DNA from: Semisulcospira habei
Lineage: Eukaryota; Mollusca; Gastropoda; Semisulcospiridae
Direction of reading: 5' to 3'
Assembly: GCA_036245525.1 (NCBI GenBank)
Contig: BTPG01000003.1
Location: 155,241,233 to 155,305,232, forward strand
DNA length: 64,000 bases
The position numbers were made by a program, and so were the translations under genes. The notes under the pieces were generated by a model, which worked only from the letters and a program-made list of their open reading frames with translations, did no database searches and had not been told where the DNA came from. Position 1 is the first letter of the stretch, and every line of letters starts with the position of its first letter. This document shows, in pieces, positions 23,655 through 34,218 of the stretch.

Positions 23655-24115
23655 TCAGGATCAGGATCAGGATCAGGAATTTATTTAACGTCTTTTCAGA
23701 CATTGGTGATATTAGACAACAACAACAACCAAAAAAAAAAAAAAAAAAAAAATTAACAACCAAACACACAACTTGTGAATATCAAAGAATAGCAATAATT
23801 AACATCCAACCAAACACACAAATTATTTATTATAATAGTTTACCCACCGGACTATGAATAATTATATTAATATATTAATTATTGGAATTGCAACATTTCT
23901 ATGTAAGATGTCATACAAATTTTCTGCTAAGTGATCAACTGTTATGTTATTTTTTGTCAACAGATTCATTGTAATAGGACATTCACAGATTATATGTTTA
24001 ACAGAGATGTGGCTTAAGCACTCGCATTTGATGTCTTTTGCAAATTTTGTTTTCCAAGAATTTAGTCTTAACTTGTATATCAATGAAGCTGTTTTTCTTG
24101 AACAAGGAGGAACAT
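23655..24115 (-). mobile_element. LINE-like 3' fragment
   Basis: On the minus strand a frame at 24,083-23,862 reads YKLRLNSWKTKFAKDIKCEC followed by LSHISVKHIICECP. This Cys-x-Cys...His...Cys-Pro pattern is common at the C-terminus of some non-LTR retrotransposon polymerases. A short 3' region then ends in repeats of CTGATC (seen as GATCAG near 23,655-23,680), typical of LINE tails. The 5' part is missing. The clade cannot be named with confidence. Confidence 0.6.
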
Positions 24116-24438
24116 GATAGGGCTGGAGAGTCAGTCAACATATTTTGCTGAAGGAGTCACGACCACTACATTCAGGTGTACATCTGTTCAGCGTGAATCT
24201 ACCCAATGTAAATCTACCCCTATGTTCTGTGACTGTGCATCGTGATTTCTCATTTGCTGAATTCACAATGAGAAGATTTGTCTAAATATGTGTGGAATCA
24301 TGGAAATCTGCACTGGCTCAGTGGGTAGATGCACACTGAGTACACCTAGATTAGTGAAGATGACCCCTTCAGCATAAAATTGTAAGTTCTGACTGGTCCA
24401 CAATGTAAAAATAAATTTTGACCACCAAGCACATTTTA

Positions 24439-24600
24439 TCACAAGCCAAAGTTTTCCCTGAGGTATTCTACCACTGCAGAGGTGCTGGCGAGGCTGTTGA
24501 ATATCCTACGTTCCGCACGGCTCAATGTCTTTTCTAGCATGTGGATCAGGTGATGGTGGAAACACGGAAAAGGTGTGCCCAGGGACAGGGAAATATCCAG
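24439..24600 (-). CDS. DUS4L: DUS4L, last coding exon
   Basis: After the acceptor GGTTTCAG, the exon encodes 53 residues and a TGA stop: LDISLSLGTPFPCFHHHLIH, then MLEKTLSRAERRIFNSLAST and SAVVEYLRENFGL. The C-terminus of human DUS4L has the same pattern (LGTPYMCFHQHL, MEKITSRQEKRVFNALSSTS). It continues in phase 0 from the exon ending ...CIKDW at 32,604, replacing VDI of the human protein with LDI. It is short and starts without a Met, which makes it easy to miss. Confidence 0.92.
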   Translation of the reverse strand: MDISLSLGTPFPCFHHHLIHMLEKTLSRAERRIFNSLASTSAVVEYLRENFGL

Positions 24601-24619
24601 CTGAAACCAGAAGACATTG

Positions 24620-24824
24620 TTAACTCATTTAGCTCCAGGACCCTGCAGCAGGAGATGGACTGATCATGATAATTCAAGGGTAGTGCCAGGTGTGCTTGGC
24701 GCCTTCAGGCACCAAGCTCATCTGGCACTACCCTTGAATTATCATGAACAATCCATCTCCTATAACTGGTATATAGTCATTAGAGAATGCCTCCAAAAGT
24801 TTGGAAATACGACCATGGGGTTAA
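24620..24824. repeat. Foldback MITE, family 1
   Basis: It is bounded by TTAACTCATTTAGCTCC and CCATGGGGTTAA. Its right end runs straight into the 34-bp minisatellite. Confidence 0.75.
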
Positions 24825-25493
24825 GAAGGTTACAGTCTATTGGTGACCATGGGGTTAAGAAGGTTACAGTCTATTGGTGACCATGGGGTTAAGAAAGTTA
24901 CAGTCTATTGGTGACCATGGGGTTAAGAAGGTTACAGTCTATTGGTGACCATGGGGTTAAGAAGGTTACAGTCTATTGGTGACCATGGGGTTAAGAAGGT
25001 TACAGTCTATTGGTGACCATGGGGTTAAGAAGGTTACAGTCTATTGGTGACCATGGGGGTTAAGAAGGTTACAGTCTATTGGCGACCATGGGGTTAAGAA
25101 GGTTACAGTCTATTGGTGACCATGGGGTTAAGAAGGTTACAGTCTATTGGTGACCATGGGGTTAAGAAGGTTACAGTCTATCGGTGACCATGGGGTTAAG
25201 AAGGTTACAGTCTATTGGTGACAATGGAGTTAAGAAGGTTACAGTCTATTGGTGACCATGGGGTTAAGAAGGTTACAGTCTATTGGTGACCATGGGGTTA
25301 AGAAGGTTACAGTCTATTGGTGACAATGGGGTTAAGAAGGTTACAGTCTATTGGTGACCATGGGGTTAAGAAGGTTACAGTCTATTGGTGACCATGGGGT
25401 TAAGAAGGTTACAGTCTATTGGTGACCATGGGGTTAAGAAGGTTACAGTCTATTGGTGACCATGGGGTTAAGAAGGTTACAGTCTATTGGTGT
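24811..25493. repeat. 34-bp minisatellite, about 20 units
   Basis: The unit GACCATGGGGTTAAGAAGG + TTACAGTCTATTGGT is repeated head to tail with a constant 34-bp period and few differences (one unit has an extra G, two have GACAATGG). The first unit is the right terminus of the adjoining foldback MITE plus about 15 bp of flank. It lies in the last intron of DUS4L. Confidence 0.95.
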
Positions 25494-25761
25494 CCAGCCT
25501 TGTTATATTGCGATACGTAAGAGCCATTAAGTCAAGACCGCGTCATTGGCAATCTCAGTAATGTGGGGACAAAAGTGTTGCTCAACTTACTGGGTTAAGA
25601 AAAAACACCCAGTAAACAAAAAGTTACAGACCGACGCCAACCTTAGTCTAAGCACATTTGTGCGCCAGCCAGTTAAGGCTGACATCCGTCAGAAGACTTT
25701 CTCACAGTATATCAGATTTCTTGATATAACTAATGTGCATAATACTGAGGCTGACCTGTAA
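25494..25761. repeat. Dispersed repeat X
   Basis: The sequence from TTATATTGCGATACGTAAGAG to GGCTGACCTGTAATTA resembles 33,855-34,205 (ATTATATCGTGGTACCTCGG ... GACTGACCCGTAATTA) over its ends. Its class is unknown. Confidence 0.45.
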
Positions 25762-25935
25762 TTAACCCATTTAGCCCCAGCACCTTGCTGCAGGAGATGT
25801 ATTAACCATGATAGTTCAAGGTTTGTGCCAGATTAGCTTGGCGCATTCAGGCGCCAAGCTAATCTGGCACTAACCTTGAATTACCCTCATCAGTCCATCT
25901 CCTGTAGGTGGCAACACCTCCAAACTTTGAGAAAT
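25762..25935. repeat. Foldback MITE, family 1, left part, interrupted by copy C
   Basis: It starts TTAACCCATTTAGCCCC and runs to CCAAACTTTGAGAAAT, where copy C begins. A matching right end, GGGGCTAAATGGGTTAA, lies at 32,104-32,120, past copy C and a 145-bp repeat. Confidence 0.75.
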
Positions 25936-26401
25936 GAATTTTTCTCTAAAATGTATTTTTTCGAAAAATACTTACCGATGCCATTACTACAATGGAACAA
26001 CCTATAGCTTGCGTAATTTTAGCCCCAAAACTTACGATGTGTACCTTTAGAGCCAGGGGAGGCCACCAGGGGTGCCGTGACCTGGTACCCGGGTAGCCTC
26101 CCTTCCCACTTCATACGGGTAACTGCTAGCGCAGCCAAGCCAAACCAGTTCTTTCGTTTAGGTGGCTAGCAGCGAGCGGGGCAGGTGGGATGGTCGTCTG
26201 AGTAATGGCATCGGTAAGTATTTTTCGAAAAAAAATACATTTTAGATAAAAATTCATTTGTTTCCTCAAAAACATTACCGATGCCATTACTACAATGGAG
26301 AATAGCGAAGAGGAGGAGGGTGCCGCGTAACTCAGTGACCGACCAAGCTAGCCAGACCCGTCCTCCCCGGCGCAGGCTCCCGGTAATTTTAGCTTAAGGA
26401 T

Positions 26402-27520
26402 TACCTACGGCACCGAAGGTGCCGGGAGGGAGTGTTGCGACGCCGCGATGTCCCCCACCAGGGCCAGGTTGTCTCGCTGGCCAACCAGGTTTCGGAGGTA
26501 GAACCAGGTGAAGGTCGATTCGGTCCGCCAGCCTACGGCAGCCACAATGTCTCGGACAGCGCAGTTGTGGTCGAAAGCGACGCTGGCAGCCATGGCTCTG
26601 ACCTCGTGGGCCCGGATGTGTAGTCACTTGGCAGCGTCGGGGCAGAGGTCTTGGTAGGTGGAGCGTATCACCCATCTTAGCCAGGAGATCGTCTGGGCTG
26701 AGATATCTTGTCTACCTCGGGACAGAGGGAGAAAAAGGCAGGTGTGTCCCCGGCGAAGCGGCTTGGTTCGGCGTAGGTACACGCGTAAGGCTCTCACCGG
26801 GTCCTGTTGTCTGGCTTCCTTGTTGGGGTCGATCGGCTTCAGCGATCGAACAGTGATCACCTGGGGGCTGTCAACGGAGACTGGTTCTTGGCCAAGAAGG
26901 CCAGGTCCGTTAGTATCTGCACGGATCCATCCAACCTGAACTGCAGGCAGGCGGGGTGCGCAGAGAGCGCGTGCAACTCACTCACTCTGGAGGCTGTGGC
27001 TAAGGCGAGCAGAAAGCAGGTCTTTCGCGTAACGTCGGCCAGGCTTGCTAGGGGAAGCGGCTCGAAACGCTTAGAGTTCAGCCAGGTGAGTACCCAGGGT
27101 AAGTCCCAGCGTGGGATCAGGGAGCGGAGGGCAGGTCACTGTATGCTGAAGTGGGCCATAAGGTAAGCGAGGTCCTTGCACTTGCCCGGGTCCGCTCGGC
27201 CCAGGTGCCGGTAAGTGTCAGCGATCATAGCGAGGTAGCCCCTGATGGTGATCGGTGCCAAGTGCTGTTCGGCGAAGAGCCAGAGGAAGAACTCGGCCAG
27301 TTGTGGGGAAGTCAGATCGGTAGGGGAGAGGCGACGGAGGTCGCACCAGGCTCCAAGAACTCTCCACTTTCCCTCGTAGACACGCAGGGTCGAGGGTCTG
27401 CGGCCTGAAGCGATAGCTGCCACTGCCTCACTCAAGAAGCCTCTAGCGGCGAGGGCTTGCCGTACAATCTCCAAGTGTGAAGCAGGAGTCGCTCGGGGCA
27501 CGGATGGTAGAGCGCCTGGC
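26402..27520 (-). pseudogene. Tyrosine recombinase of copy C (few stops)
   Basis: Nearly all of the enzyme can be read on the minus strand. The N-terminal half (LRVYEGKWRVLGAWCDL, AEFFLWLFAEQHLAPITIRG, CKDLAYLMAHF) ends at an in-frame stop near 27,136. The catalytic half has RVSELHALSAHPACLQFR near 26,960, AQTISWLRWVIRSTYQDL, then a stop just before LHIRAHEVRAMAAS. FTWFYLRNLVGQRDNLALVG near 26,510 carries the nucleophile Tyr. The Arg, His-x-x-Arg, Gly-Trp and Tyr positions all survive, so the gene died recently, through at least two nonsense changes and one frameshift. Confidence 0.8.
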
Positions 27521-29645
27521 GGGGTTGCTTGAGCATCGTGCGAGGAGTGGGAAGCCGCAGTGGAGGGCCCGTGGCGAGGTTCAGGAGGTCGGTGGTCCAA
27601 GATTTGGTCCAGCAGAACGGTGCCACCAGCAACAGGATCGCGTTGCATCCCTTGAGCTTGAGAAGTACCTTGGGGACAAGGACTGAGGGAGGGTAAGCGT
27701 AAGTGCAGAGGCCGTCCCAGGGAATGGAGAGCGCATAAACCGCCCAGGCTAGGGGGTCCGGGACCGGCGAGACAAAGAGGGGGAACTGGCGATTCCACCT
27801 TGTCGCAAAGAGATCGATAAGGGGGGTCTCCCACGTGGTGCAGATCATCCGGAAGATGTCTGGGCGAAGTGCCCACTCGGTGTGGAGAAGCTGACCACGC
27901 CGGGAGAGGGAGTCCACGAGGACATTTAGGTGGCCGGGGACGTGTCTCGCTCGGAGAGAGATGTGTCGATCCTCGCACCAACAGAAGAGCCGGTAAAGGA
28001 GAATGCAGAGGGAAGGGGAGCGGGTCCCTTCCTGCTTTTGTATGTAGGACACGACAGTGGAGTTGTCGGAAAGGACGAGTAGCTCCCGGCGTCCGAGAGG
28101 CGGTTCCCAAGCGAGGAGAGCTTGCCACACCGCCTGTAGCTCCAACCAGTTGATGTGCTTGCCCGTGAGGTCCGGTGACCAGCTGCCAGAAGCCGTAGCA
28201 AACGTCGGCAGCAGGTGTGCACCCCAGCCGGAGCGGCTGGCGTCGACACAAAGGGACAACTGGGGGGGGGGGGGGGGAAAGGCATAAGGAGAGGGACTCC
28301 GGTCGCGAGCCAGACAGGGTCTGCCCAGCGGAGGAGGTGTGGCACGAGCGAGGGAGGTACCGGAAGGGGGGCCTCGATGTTGCCGGACGAGGGACGCCAG
28401 TGAAGGAGCAGATGAAGTTGAAGCGGGCGCGAGTAGAGCCGACCCAGGGGAAGGAGATCCGCGGCCGCACTCATCAGGCCTAAAAGCTGCAACCAGGTTC
28501 TGGCAGAGACCGCCTCCTCTTGAGAAACTAGACGAGCCAGGTTCGCCAACTTCTGGATCCGCGGTTCTGGGAGTCACACCAGATTGAGGTCCATAAGGAA
28601 CTCCATGCCAAGGTGGATGAAGCGGCGGGATGGGGCGAGATCCGACTTGCCTAAGTTGACTATGAAGCCGAGGCTGTCGAGGAGGGCCAGCAAGGCGTCT
28701 CGGTCCTTCTCCAGGGCGGGTGACGACTGGTTGCACAGGAGCAGATCGTCGAGGTAGTTCGAGGAGGGACTCGACGCAGTCCGCCTGGCCGTGGCGATGA
28801 CGCCGTCCATGAGACGGGTGAACACCCAGGGGCTGAGGTTGAGGCCGAAGGGAAGGGTGCGGAACTGGTAAACAATGCTGTCGAACGCGAAGCGCAGGTA
28901 GCGTCTGGAAGCCGGATGCACAGGCATGTGTAGGTAAGCATCCGCTAGATCCAGGCTGACGGCAAAGTCCATGGGTTGAATCGCGGGGCGCGGGGCGCAG
29001 GGCGCGGGCGGCCTCCATGTGGAAGGCCGGTGCTGCGATGAACTTGTTCAGCGCCGAAAGATCGATGATCGGATGCCACCTGTTGCCGGGCTTGGGGACG
29101 AGGAAGAGGCGACTGTAGAAGGCGGGCGAGTCATGACGTGACACCACCTCCGTGGCGTTCTTCTGCATGGGGGCGGAGATCTCTTCTCGGAGCGCAGCAG
29201 CCTTGAGGCAATCCGACGGGGTGGACGTCCAAACGGGACTGCGCCGCAGAGGCGGGGGGGTCCGAAAGGAGAGCAGGAGGCCCTCGGAGACGGTGGACCG
29301 GATCCACGGGTCGTCCGGGAACAGCGACTGCCACACGGCGCTGCAGGTGGCAAGCCTCCCGCCAACAGGAGACCCGGGAGCGGTCGGCGGGGGCGCAGGA
29401 GGGCGGGAGTCACCGGGCCCGACCGCGCGCCGGGTGACGGGCGAGCTTGGGCCAGGCGGGGGCGGAGGCGGGGTCAGGGGGCGGACAGGCGCGGCGGGCG
29501 CGCACTGAGGAAGGCGACGACGCCGGGCGGGCGGTTGCTTGGCGGGTCTGGCGGTCCGCAGGGCGCGACCCAGAGCCTTGCGGGCGGCTTGAAAGCGGGA
29601 GGAGGTGGCGCGGGCAGGCCAAAGGTCCTTATTCGCGTCCTTCAC
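27432..29645 (-). pseudogene. Reverse transcriptase-RNase H-methyltransferase-like gene of copy C
   Basis: One frame opens at 29,645 with the linker (PVGGRLATCSAVWQSLFPDD) and the start of the polymerase (HDSPAFYSRLFLVPKPG). A shift near 28,985 moves the polymerase core into another frame: MDFAVSLDLADAYLHMPV and SNYLDDLLLC (28,972-28,574). Back in the first frame are the RNase H (CVDASRSGWGAHLLP, NWLELQAVWQALLAWE, LVLSDNSTVVSYIQ, HVPGHLNVLVDSLSR) and the methyltransferase-like tail (IDLFATRWNRQFPLF, LLLVAPFCWTKSW). Catalytic residues look intact but the reading is broken. A run of 17 G (28,262-28,278) lies just before the RNase H. Confidence 0.8.
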
Positions 29646-29689
29646 CGACTGCCAGGTAGGACCGAAGAGGAGGGGATCACCGAGCGGGG

Positions 29690-31684
29690 CCTGTCGCAGC
29701 TGTCTCCGTAGATCCTAAGGGAGGTCGGGGCAGACGGCAAGCACGGCATCCCGGCGGAGCAGGTCGCAGTTCGCGGCAGCAGCCATCGTGTTGACAGAAG
29801 CGTGGTACGCAGCTTGGTTGGCGGCCATGGCGGGGGCGAGGAGGTCCCCTAACAGCAGTGAGATCGAGGTGCCAGTTCCGCTCCAGGAGGTTGACGACCA
29901 CTTGCATGGCCAGGTCGAGGAAACCAGAACAGGCGAGGGCGTTGCGGATGAGGATCGCCGTCCGCTCCAGGCCGGGAGGGATGCAGCGGCGGGAAGTGCG
30001 AAGTCCACCAGATTGCTGCTGAGCGGCAGGATCCACCGCCGGGAGGGCAGTAGCAAAGGTCTGTGAGTGTCCGGCATACCAGCTGTGCTGAAAGGCGATG
30101 TCCAAGTCCGCCGGCCAGCGGGCGTCAGAGAAGAAGAAGGCCACGTCAGAGCCTGAACCCTGCTGCAGGAGGGCAGAGAAGGCGTCACGAAGTCCCAGAA
30201 ACCCCGGGGGCTGCGGCAGGGACTTAAATCTCTTGGAGAGGTGATCAGCGTCCACGAAGGCCGAGAGCTTCCTCTTGGGGGGCGGCGACGGGGGACAGGC
30301 GTCTGGGGGAAGACACGAGGCAATCAGGCGGGCGGCCTCGTCGAGCGAAGCAAGGGTCTCCGCCCTGGTCGTCCGCAATGTAGGCGACGAGGAAGCCGAC
30401 GGCAAGAGAGCGCGAGAGGAGGTCGAACGGAAGAACAGCGCCGAGGCAGAATCCTCCGGGGCGATGCTGAGGGAGTCCACATCGACGGGCGGCGCAGGAC
30501 GACGCACCAGGTGCTGGGGAGGCGGGCGCCACCGCGAGGAGGAGCGAGACCGGACGAGTGGAGCGTCCACGCGAAGAAGAGCGGCGAGCGCGTGGACGAC
30601 GGTGCGAAGGGGAGGGGGAGCGGGGAAGGCAGGGGGAGGGACGCCGGGGAGGGGAGTGGGAAGACGCCGGACGGGAACGAGGAGCAGCACGGATGACCGA
30701 AGAGGGCACCAAACGGGAAGAGTGCCAACCGGAAGAAGGAACCTCCAAAGCCCGAGGGGAAGACCCGACAAGGAGGGCGAGACGTCCGCGAAGCTGAAGA
30801 GGCGGAAGGAGCTGGGCGGGAAGAACGAGCAGAGATGGAAGAGCGCTGGCGGCGGGAAGAGCGGGCCGAAGACGCAGGGCTGCGGGTCCGCGGGCAGTAA
30901 GCCGAAGTCCGAGGGGGCGAGCGCGAGCGAGGGCTGCGGCGCGAACAGGTCTCCGAGGGGCGAGAGGCTGGGTCCCGGCAGTTGCACGTCGGGGGTCGTA
31001 CGCTGAAGCAGCGGGTCCGGTGTCGGGGAGAAGCGGCATCCACGTCTGTCGGTGGTCTTGTGAGGGTTGGGTTCCGTAAGGCGGGGTGAGCTAGCTCGCT
31101 GCGGACCTGGCTCGAGCGAGCTGGTGCGCAAGGGGGGAGAAAGGCGTCCCCCAACGTCGAGAGTTGGGGCTTGTTTGTTTTCCGCAGAGCGGGGCGAGCG
31201 GACTCGCTGCGGACCAGACTCGAGAGAGAGGGAGCCTTTGTATGCCGTCCCCCAACGGCAGCGTAGGTGCGTCTTGTTGGTTCCGGGGCCGATGCATGCT
31301 CATGGCTGCGGGAGGGAGGCGGTCCTCTGTCACGCCGATAAAAACTCCACAGCTGGGCCCATTGGTCCTCCACCCAGAGAGCGCCGACATCACAGGTGTG
31401 GCCTGAAGCACAACCAGCGCAGGGGAGGCAGACCGCATGCTTGTCACTCGGCCACTGGAAGTCGCCACATCGTTCACAGGTGCGGACTTGACAACTGCAA
31501 CATAGAGCGAAACTACAAGGCGACTGGTCGTAGCAGAAGGCCATGAAACGAGAACCGCGCACCAATCCTCATCGTTCCCCACTATCCTGCCGAGTAAAAT
31601 CAACAAGCAACGAGAATTAAGGGACACCGGCGCACGCTGCCAGAGGTGCGGGCGCTGGCAAACACTGAGACCTTACCTGGACAT
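29690..31684 (-). pseudogene. Gag gene of copy C, two exons, frameshifted
   Basis: The candidate first exon ATGTCCAG (31,684-31,677) has donor GTAAGG. The acceptor TGTTGCAG ends at 31,495. The spliced start reads MSSCQVRTCERCGDFQWP, followed by SDKHAVCLPCAGC, the Cys/His-rich region of this Gag family. An Arg-Ser-rich middle follows, then a shift near 30,450 into the frame with the conserved core (ETLASLDEAARLIASCLPP, KRFKSLPQPPGFLGLRDAF, WPADLDIAFQHSWYAGHSQ, LERTAILIRNALACSGFLDL). Further shifts break the C-terminus near 29,870. Confidence 0.75.
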
Positions 31685-31958
31685 CTCGCAGGGGCAGGGG
31701 AGGGGGGGGGGGGGTAGCACCTGTAGCCAAGAAGAAGAAGAAGAAGCGGCGCCCACGCGGCTGAGGCCCAGACGAATGGAGAGAAAGCTGGGTCGTCGAC
31801 GAGGTGGTGGGTATAGGGAGACAACTCTTGGTCCCCTCGGGGTTTCCCGAGTGCCTCCCGGGTTGTGTTTTAACACAACTAGCTCTTAGGCTAGAATGAG
31901 TAAGTAGTAGACACTTCCATTCAGTCATGTCATCGGTAATGTTTTTGAAGAAACAAAT

Positions 31959-32103
31959 ACAGGTGAATGGACCAAGGGTAGACAGAAACACATGTCCCAG
32001 AATAGAGGTGAAAACCCACCCTGTGGGGCTGGCCAGGGTGACCCTGGGAACTAAAAAGTAGTTAACCCCACCCAAGTCCCTCAGGGCAGACCCGGGTGGG
32101 GTG
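31959..32103. repeat. Repeat Y, about 145 bp
   Basis: The sequence begins ACAGGTGAATGGACCAAGGG and ends CAGACCCGGGTGGGGTGG. A second copy lies at 40,679-40,821 inside an insertion in copy D. The function and class are unknown. Confidence 0.65.
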
Positions 32104-32120
32104 GGGGCTAAATGGGTTAA
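32104..32120. repeat. Right end of the foldback MITE that holds copy C
   Basis: GGGGCTAAATGGGTTAA is the standard right terminus of family 1 and is the likely partner of 25,762-25,935. Confidence 0.55.
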
Positions 32121-32189
32121 ATAAAGTACTATAAGGAAAGAGTAACTTATGACACATTTTATTTATGATTATGATTTTAAAGCTATTAC

Positions 32190-32375
32190 CATATTCAGCT
32201 CTGATGCAGAACAGGAGATGGATTGACCATGATGGTTCAAGGCTGGTTCCAGAACGGAACCAAGCCTTTCTTGCACCAACCTTGAGCCATCATGGTCACC
32301 CCATCTCCTGAACTGTTGTAGTCTTCATAGGACAACTCCCAAATTTGACAATGTCAGCCGCGGGGCTCAAAGTGT
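32190..32375. repeat. Decayed family 1-like foldback
   Basis: The arms GGAGATGGATTGACCATGAT and CATGGTCACCCCATCTCCTG are inverted. The centre has diverged (CCAGAACGGAACCAAG) and no TTAA ends are clear. Confidence 0.55.
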
Positions 32376-32504
32376 CACAGTCATTACTGTCTCAGTTTTA
32401 CTTTGTGTCATTCATTGCATGTGTGTCCATACAGTCATTTCATGAAATCTGACTACTAAAACAGACCTCAAGCAGACAGCTAAAACAGTGAAATTACACA
32501 TGCA

Positions 32505-32516
32505 TGCACACACGCA

Positions 32517-32584
<68 letters not shown>

Positions 32585-32586
32585 TA
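32505..32586. repeat. CA/CGCA microsatellite
   Basis: A (CACG)n block is followed by a (CA)n block, next to the DUS4L exon at 32,604. Confidence 0.9.
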
Positions 32587-32603
32587 TAGAGCAAGAAGCC
32601 TAC

Positions 32604-32689
32604 CCAGTCTTTGATGCACTGTAATGGGGTTTCCTCGAACCCAGCATACATGGCTGGATTGGCAAGCATTCCTCGAGCTGCCATAACAC
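32604..32689 (-). CDS. DUS4L: DUS4L, coding exon 7 of 8
   Basis: After the acceptor CTTTGCAG, the exon reads (G)VMAARGMLANPAMYAGFEE, TPLQCIKDW. In dihydrouridine synthases this segment (GVMVARGLLANPAMF in human DUS4L) lines the flavin phosphate pocket near the end of the TIM barrel. Two bases complete the Gly codon begun at 34,219. The donor is TGG|GTAGGC, and the exon ends in phase 0. The next exon is at 24,600, about 8 kb away. Confidence 0.93.
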
Positions 32690-33130
32690 CTGCAAAGCAC
32701 GGAAAGTGCAAAGGCATCTCTATACACTCCAAATAATACAACTTGTACACTGTAAAATGAGCACACCGACAACAGAAATATTTCCAAACAGCCAACACAA
32801 TCTGCAGGAAAATTGTATCCCAGAAAACACTGTTACACAGGTCCTCAGGCGCACGATGGCTGCAGTGGGCCCGCGCAAGCTGTGTGTGGGCCCAATGCAG
32901 CCATTGTGGGCCCAAAGACGTTTTGCTACTGGGGATCTTTGCTAACACACTCAGCCTTGACAGTGACATATTTTTCAACAGGAGACAGAACCACTGTCAC
33001 ACCGTAGAACCTGCTTGGAGCAAGCACTATTTTTGCAAGAAATAAAGTGGTCCTACCAGACAAATTACCTCTCAAAAGAAGTCATGAGGGGCAAAAAGTG
33101 TCACCTGCCATTAAAGACCATCTTTTAGAC

Positions 33131-33217
33131 CTACTGCGTGTCTCTAGCGGTTTTAGTCACGATGATTCCTACAGGAATCATCATGACTAAAACCGCTACC
33201 GACACCCAAAGGGTTAG
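33131..33217. repeat. Foldback MITE, family 2
   Basis: The arms TCTCTAGCGGTTTTAGTC and GACTAAAACCGCTACCGACA fold at ATTCCTACAGGAAT. Confidence 0.7.
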
Positions 33218-33287
33218 GCGACAGCCACCTAAATAATGGCAGGTGATCGTCAATAAGGGTGGTCACTCAAAACAGGTTCTGCTGTAC

Positions 33288-33470
33288 TTAACCCTTTTAG
33301 CCCCAAGGTCCCATTTCTCAAATTTTGGAGGTGTTGCCTAACGACTATGTACCAGCTGTAACAGATGGATTTATCATGATAATTCAAGGGTAGGGCTCAT
33401 CTGGCACTACCCTTGAATTATCATGATCAATCCATCTCCCGCTGCAGGGTCCCAGGGCTAAAAGGGTTAA
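33288..33470. repeat. Foldback MITE, family 1
   Basis: It is bounded by TTAACCCTTTTAGCCCC and GGGCTAAAAGGGTTAA. The centre has lost about 20 bp of the palindrome. Confidence 0.8.
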
Positions 33471-33793
33471 AGGGTGCTACTATAACAGTCTGGTGCCGAC
33501 CATGAGAGTTCAAGGTGGTGTTAAATTAACTTGGCACTGATCATAATAGTTCAAAGGTGGTGCAAGAGCAGCATGGCACCTCTAGGCACCCAGTATTTTG
33601 GGCACCATCCTTGAACTACCAATGTTGATCTTTTCCCTTAACTGTAATGCAGTTTTCAGAAAACAGATTTCAGATTTGGGCATGCGACCTCTTGGTTAAA
33701 TACGTTAAACAAATGCGTCTGTACCGAGCGCAAACCAGACACATGACATGGACACAATACATCCGTTACTCCCCCTAATGAGTGGTGATGGGG

Positions 33794-33836
33794 AGGGGGG
33801 GGGGGGGGTGGGGGGGGGGGGGGGAGGGGGAAGTGT
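33794..33836. repeat. Poly(G)-rich tract
   Basis: An almost pure G run interrupted by T and A, just upstream of repeat X. Confidence 0.8.
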
Positions 33837-33854
33837 AATAGATGTCAGCCTCAT

Positions 33855-34205
33855 TATATCGTGGTACCTCGGAGCCATAGAGTAAGACCATGATTGTGTT
33901 ATTGTAGTGCTAAAATTATTACCTTTTGAAAAATATGAGGAGCAGTCTTACTGGCCTGTCTTTTTTATCCAGTGTAGTGCTGAATTAAGGACTTGTGGAG
34001 AAAACCACACAGTAAGCAAAAGGTCCTTGGGCCAGCAGCTGTATCAGGCATGTGCCTTGATGTGAGTGGGCCAGCAAAGACCAAAGTCAGCCAGAAATCC
34101 TATTTTCCCCACCTGGCGTTCCTGTGGGAGCCAGAGACCTGTGCGCATTATATGAGATACTGTGGCAAACTGGAGCACGTTATAACAAGACTGACCCGTA
34201 ATTAC
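33855..34205. repeat. Dispersed repeat X, second copy
   Basis: It is related at both ends to 25,494-25,761. It lies in a DUS4L intron and abuts the donor side of the exon at 34,219. Confidence 0.4.
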
Positions 34206-34218
34206 TGATTTATCTCAC

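Larger units (their letters stand above)
25936..31958 (-). mobile_element. DIRS-like retrotransposon copy C, mismatched ends (GCCATTAC left, GACATGAC right)
   Basis: The left end and both internal sites read TTACCGATGCCATTAC. The right end reads GTCATGTCATCGGTAATG, the core type of copy B. Minus-strand coding remnants are long and only lightly damaged: Gag, reverse transcriptase-RNase H-methyltransferase-like, and recombinase. It occupies the last intron of DUS4L in the sense direction, and lies in a foldback MITE at the same position that copy B used. The right 350 bp match copy B rather than the other C sequences, which suggests a mosaic. Confidence 0.85.

Noticed and set aside
24811..25493. 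CRISPR-like array
   Set aside because: The 34-bp units are contiguous with no unique spacers, and the genome is eukaryotic. It is a minisatellite.
30241..31006. Plus-strand open frames rich in Arg, Gly and Glu
   Set aside because: They are antisense shadows of the Arg/Ser-rich Gag of copy C.
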